Assembly (NCBI RefSeq): GCF_014805685.1
Contig: NC_060886.1
Location: 18,160,608 to 18,224,607, forward strand
DNA from: Silurus meridionalis
Lineage: Eukaryota > Chordata > Actinopteri > Siluriformes > Siluridae
Length of the DNA stretch: 64,000 nucleotides
Reading direction: 5' to 3'
Shown: positions 63,997-64,000 of the stretch, piece by piece
Layout of the letters: each line of letters opens with the position of its first letter
How positions within the stretch are numbered: the first letter of the stretch is position 1
The notes under the pieces: generated by a model
The model's database searches: none
What the model saw: only the letters and a program-made list of their open reading frames with translations
Told to the model about the DNA's origin: nothing
Translations under genes and position numbers: made by a program

Positions 63997-64000
63997 TTAT

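Overview
The window is vertebrate nuclear DNA, and specifically looks like a teleost fish. The evidence is AT-rich sequence, genes split into many short exons with GT..AG introns, abundant degraded Tc1- and hAT-type DNA transposons, and very long CA/TA microsatellites. A siluriform or other ostariophysan is plausible, but I cannot prove the order. There is no bacterial, phage or CRISPR content. Gene models were built by translating both strands, joining exons at splice sites with matching phase, and comparing with family sequences I know.

Six protein-coding genes are present. From left to right: mettl8 (minus, 5' six coding exons, 545-5594; the 3' end runs off the left edge); dcaf17 (plus, 14 coding exons, 7704-13432), head-to-head with mettl8; cybrd1 (plus, 4 exons, 13858-16143, probable 3' UTR to about 18.3 kb), immediately behind dcaf17; itga6 (minus, 26 coding exons including two alternative last exons, 22258-38698), tail-to-tail with cybrd1; then a 14.8-kb gene-free stretch; then the convergent homeobox pair dlx2 (plus, 53491-54841) and dlx1 (minus, 61820-63271). 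The dlx intergenic region contains non-repetitive, homeodomain-site-rich blocks where the known Dlx1/2 intergenic enhancers should lie.

The gene set is the human 2q31.1 neighbourhood, but the itga6-dlx2-dlx1 block sits directly beside cybrd1 and is inverted compared with the human order as I recall it. Functionally the genes are unrelated neighbours: a mitochondrial tRNA m3C methyltransferase, a CRL4 substrate receptor, a plasma-membrane ferric reductase, a laminin-receptor integrin alpha chain, and two forebrain/branchial-arch transcription factors. Only dlx1 and dlx2 are expected to be co-regulated.

The points most worth checking are an apparent one-base deletion that breaks the frame in itga6 exon 12; an internally deleted but complete LINE insertion with a 15-16 bp target-site duplication; a hAT element with a perfect 8-bp duplication inside the probable cybrd1 3' UTR; and the candidate dlx enhancers. 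I saw no evidence for a novel multi-gene system.
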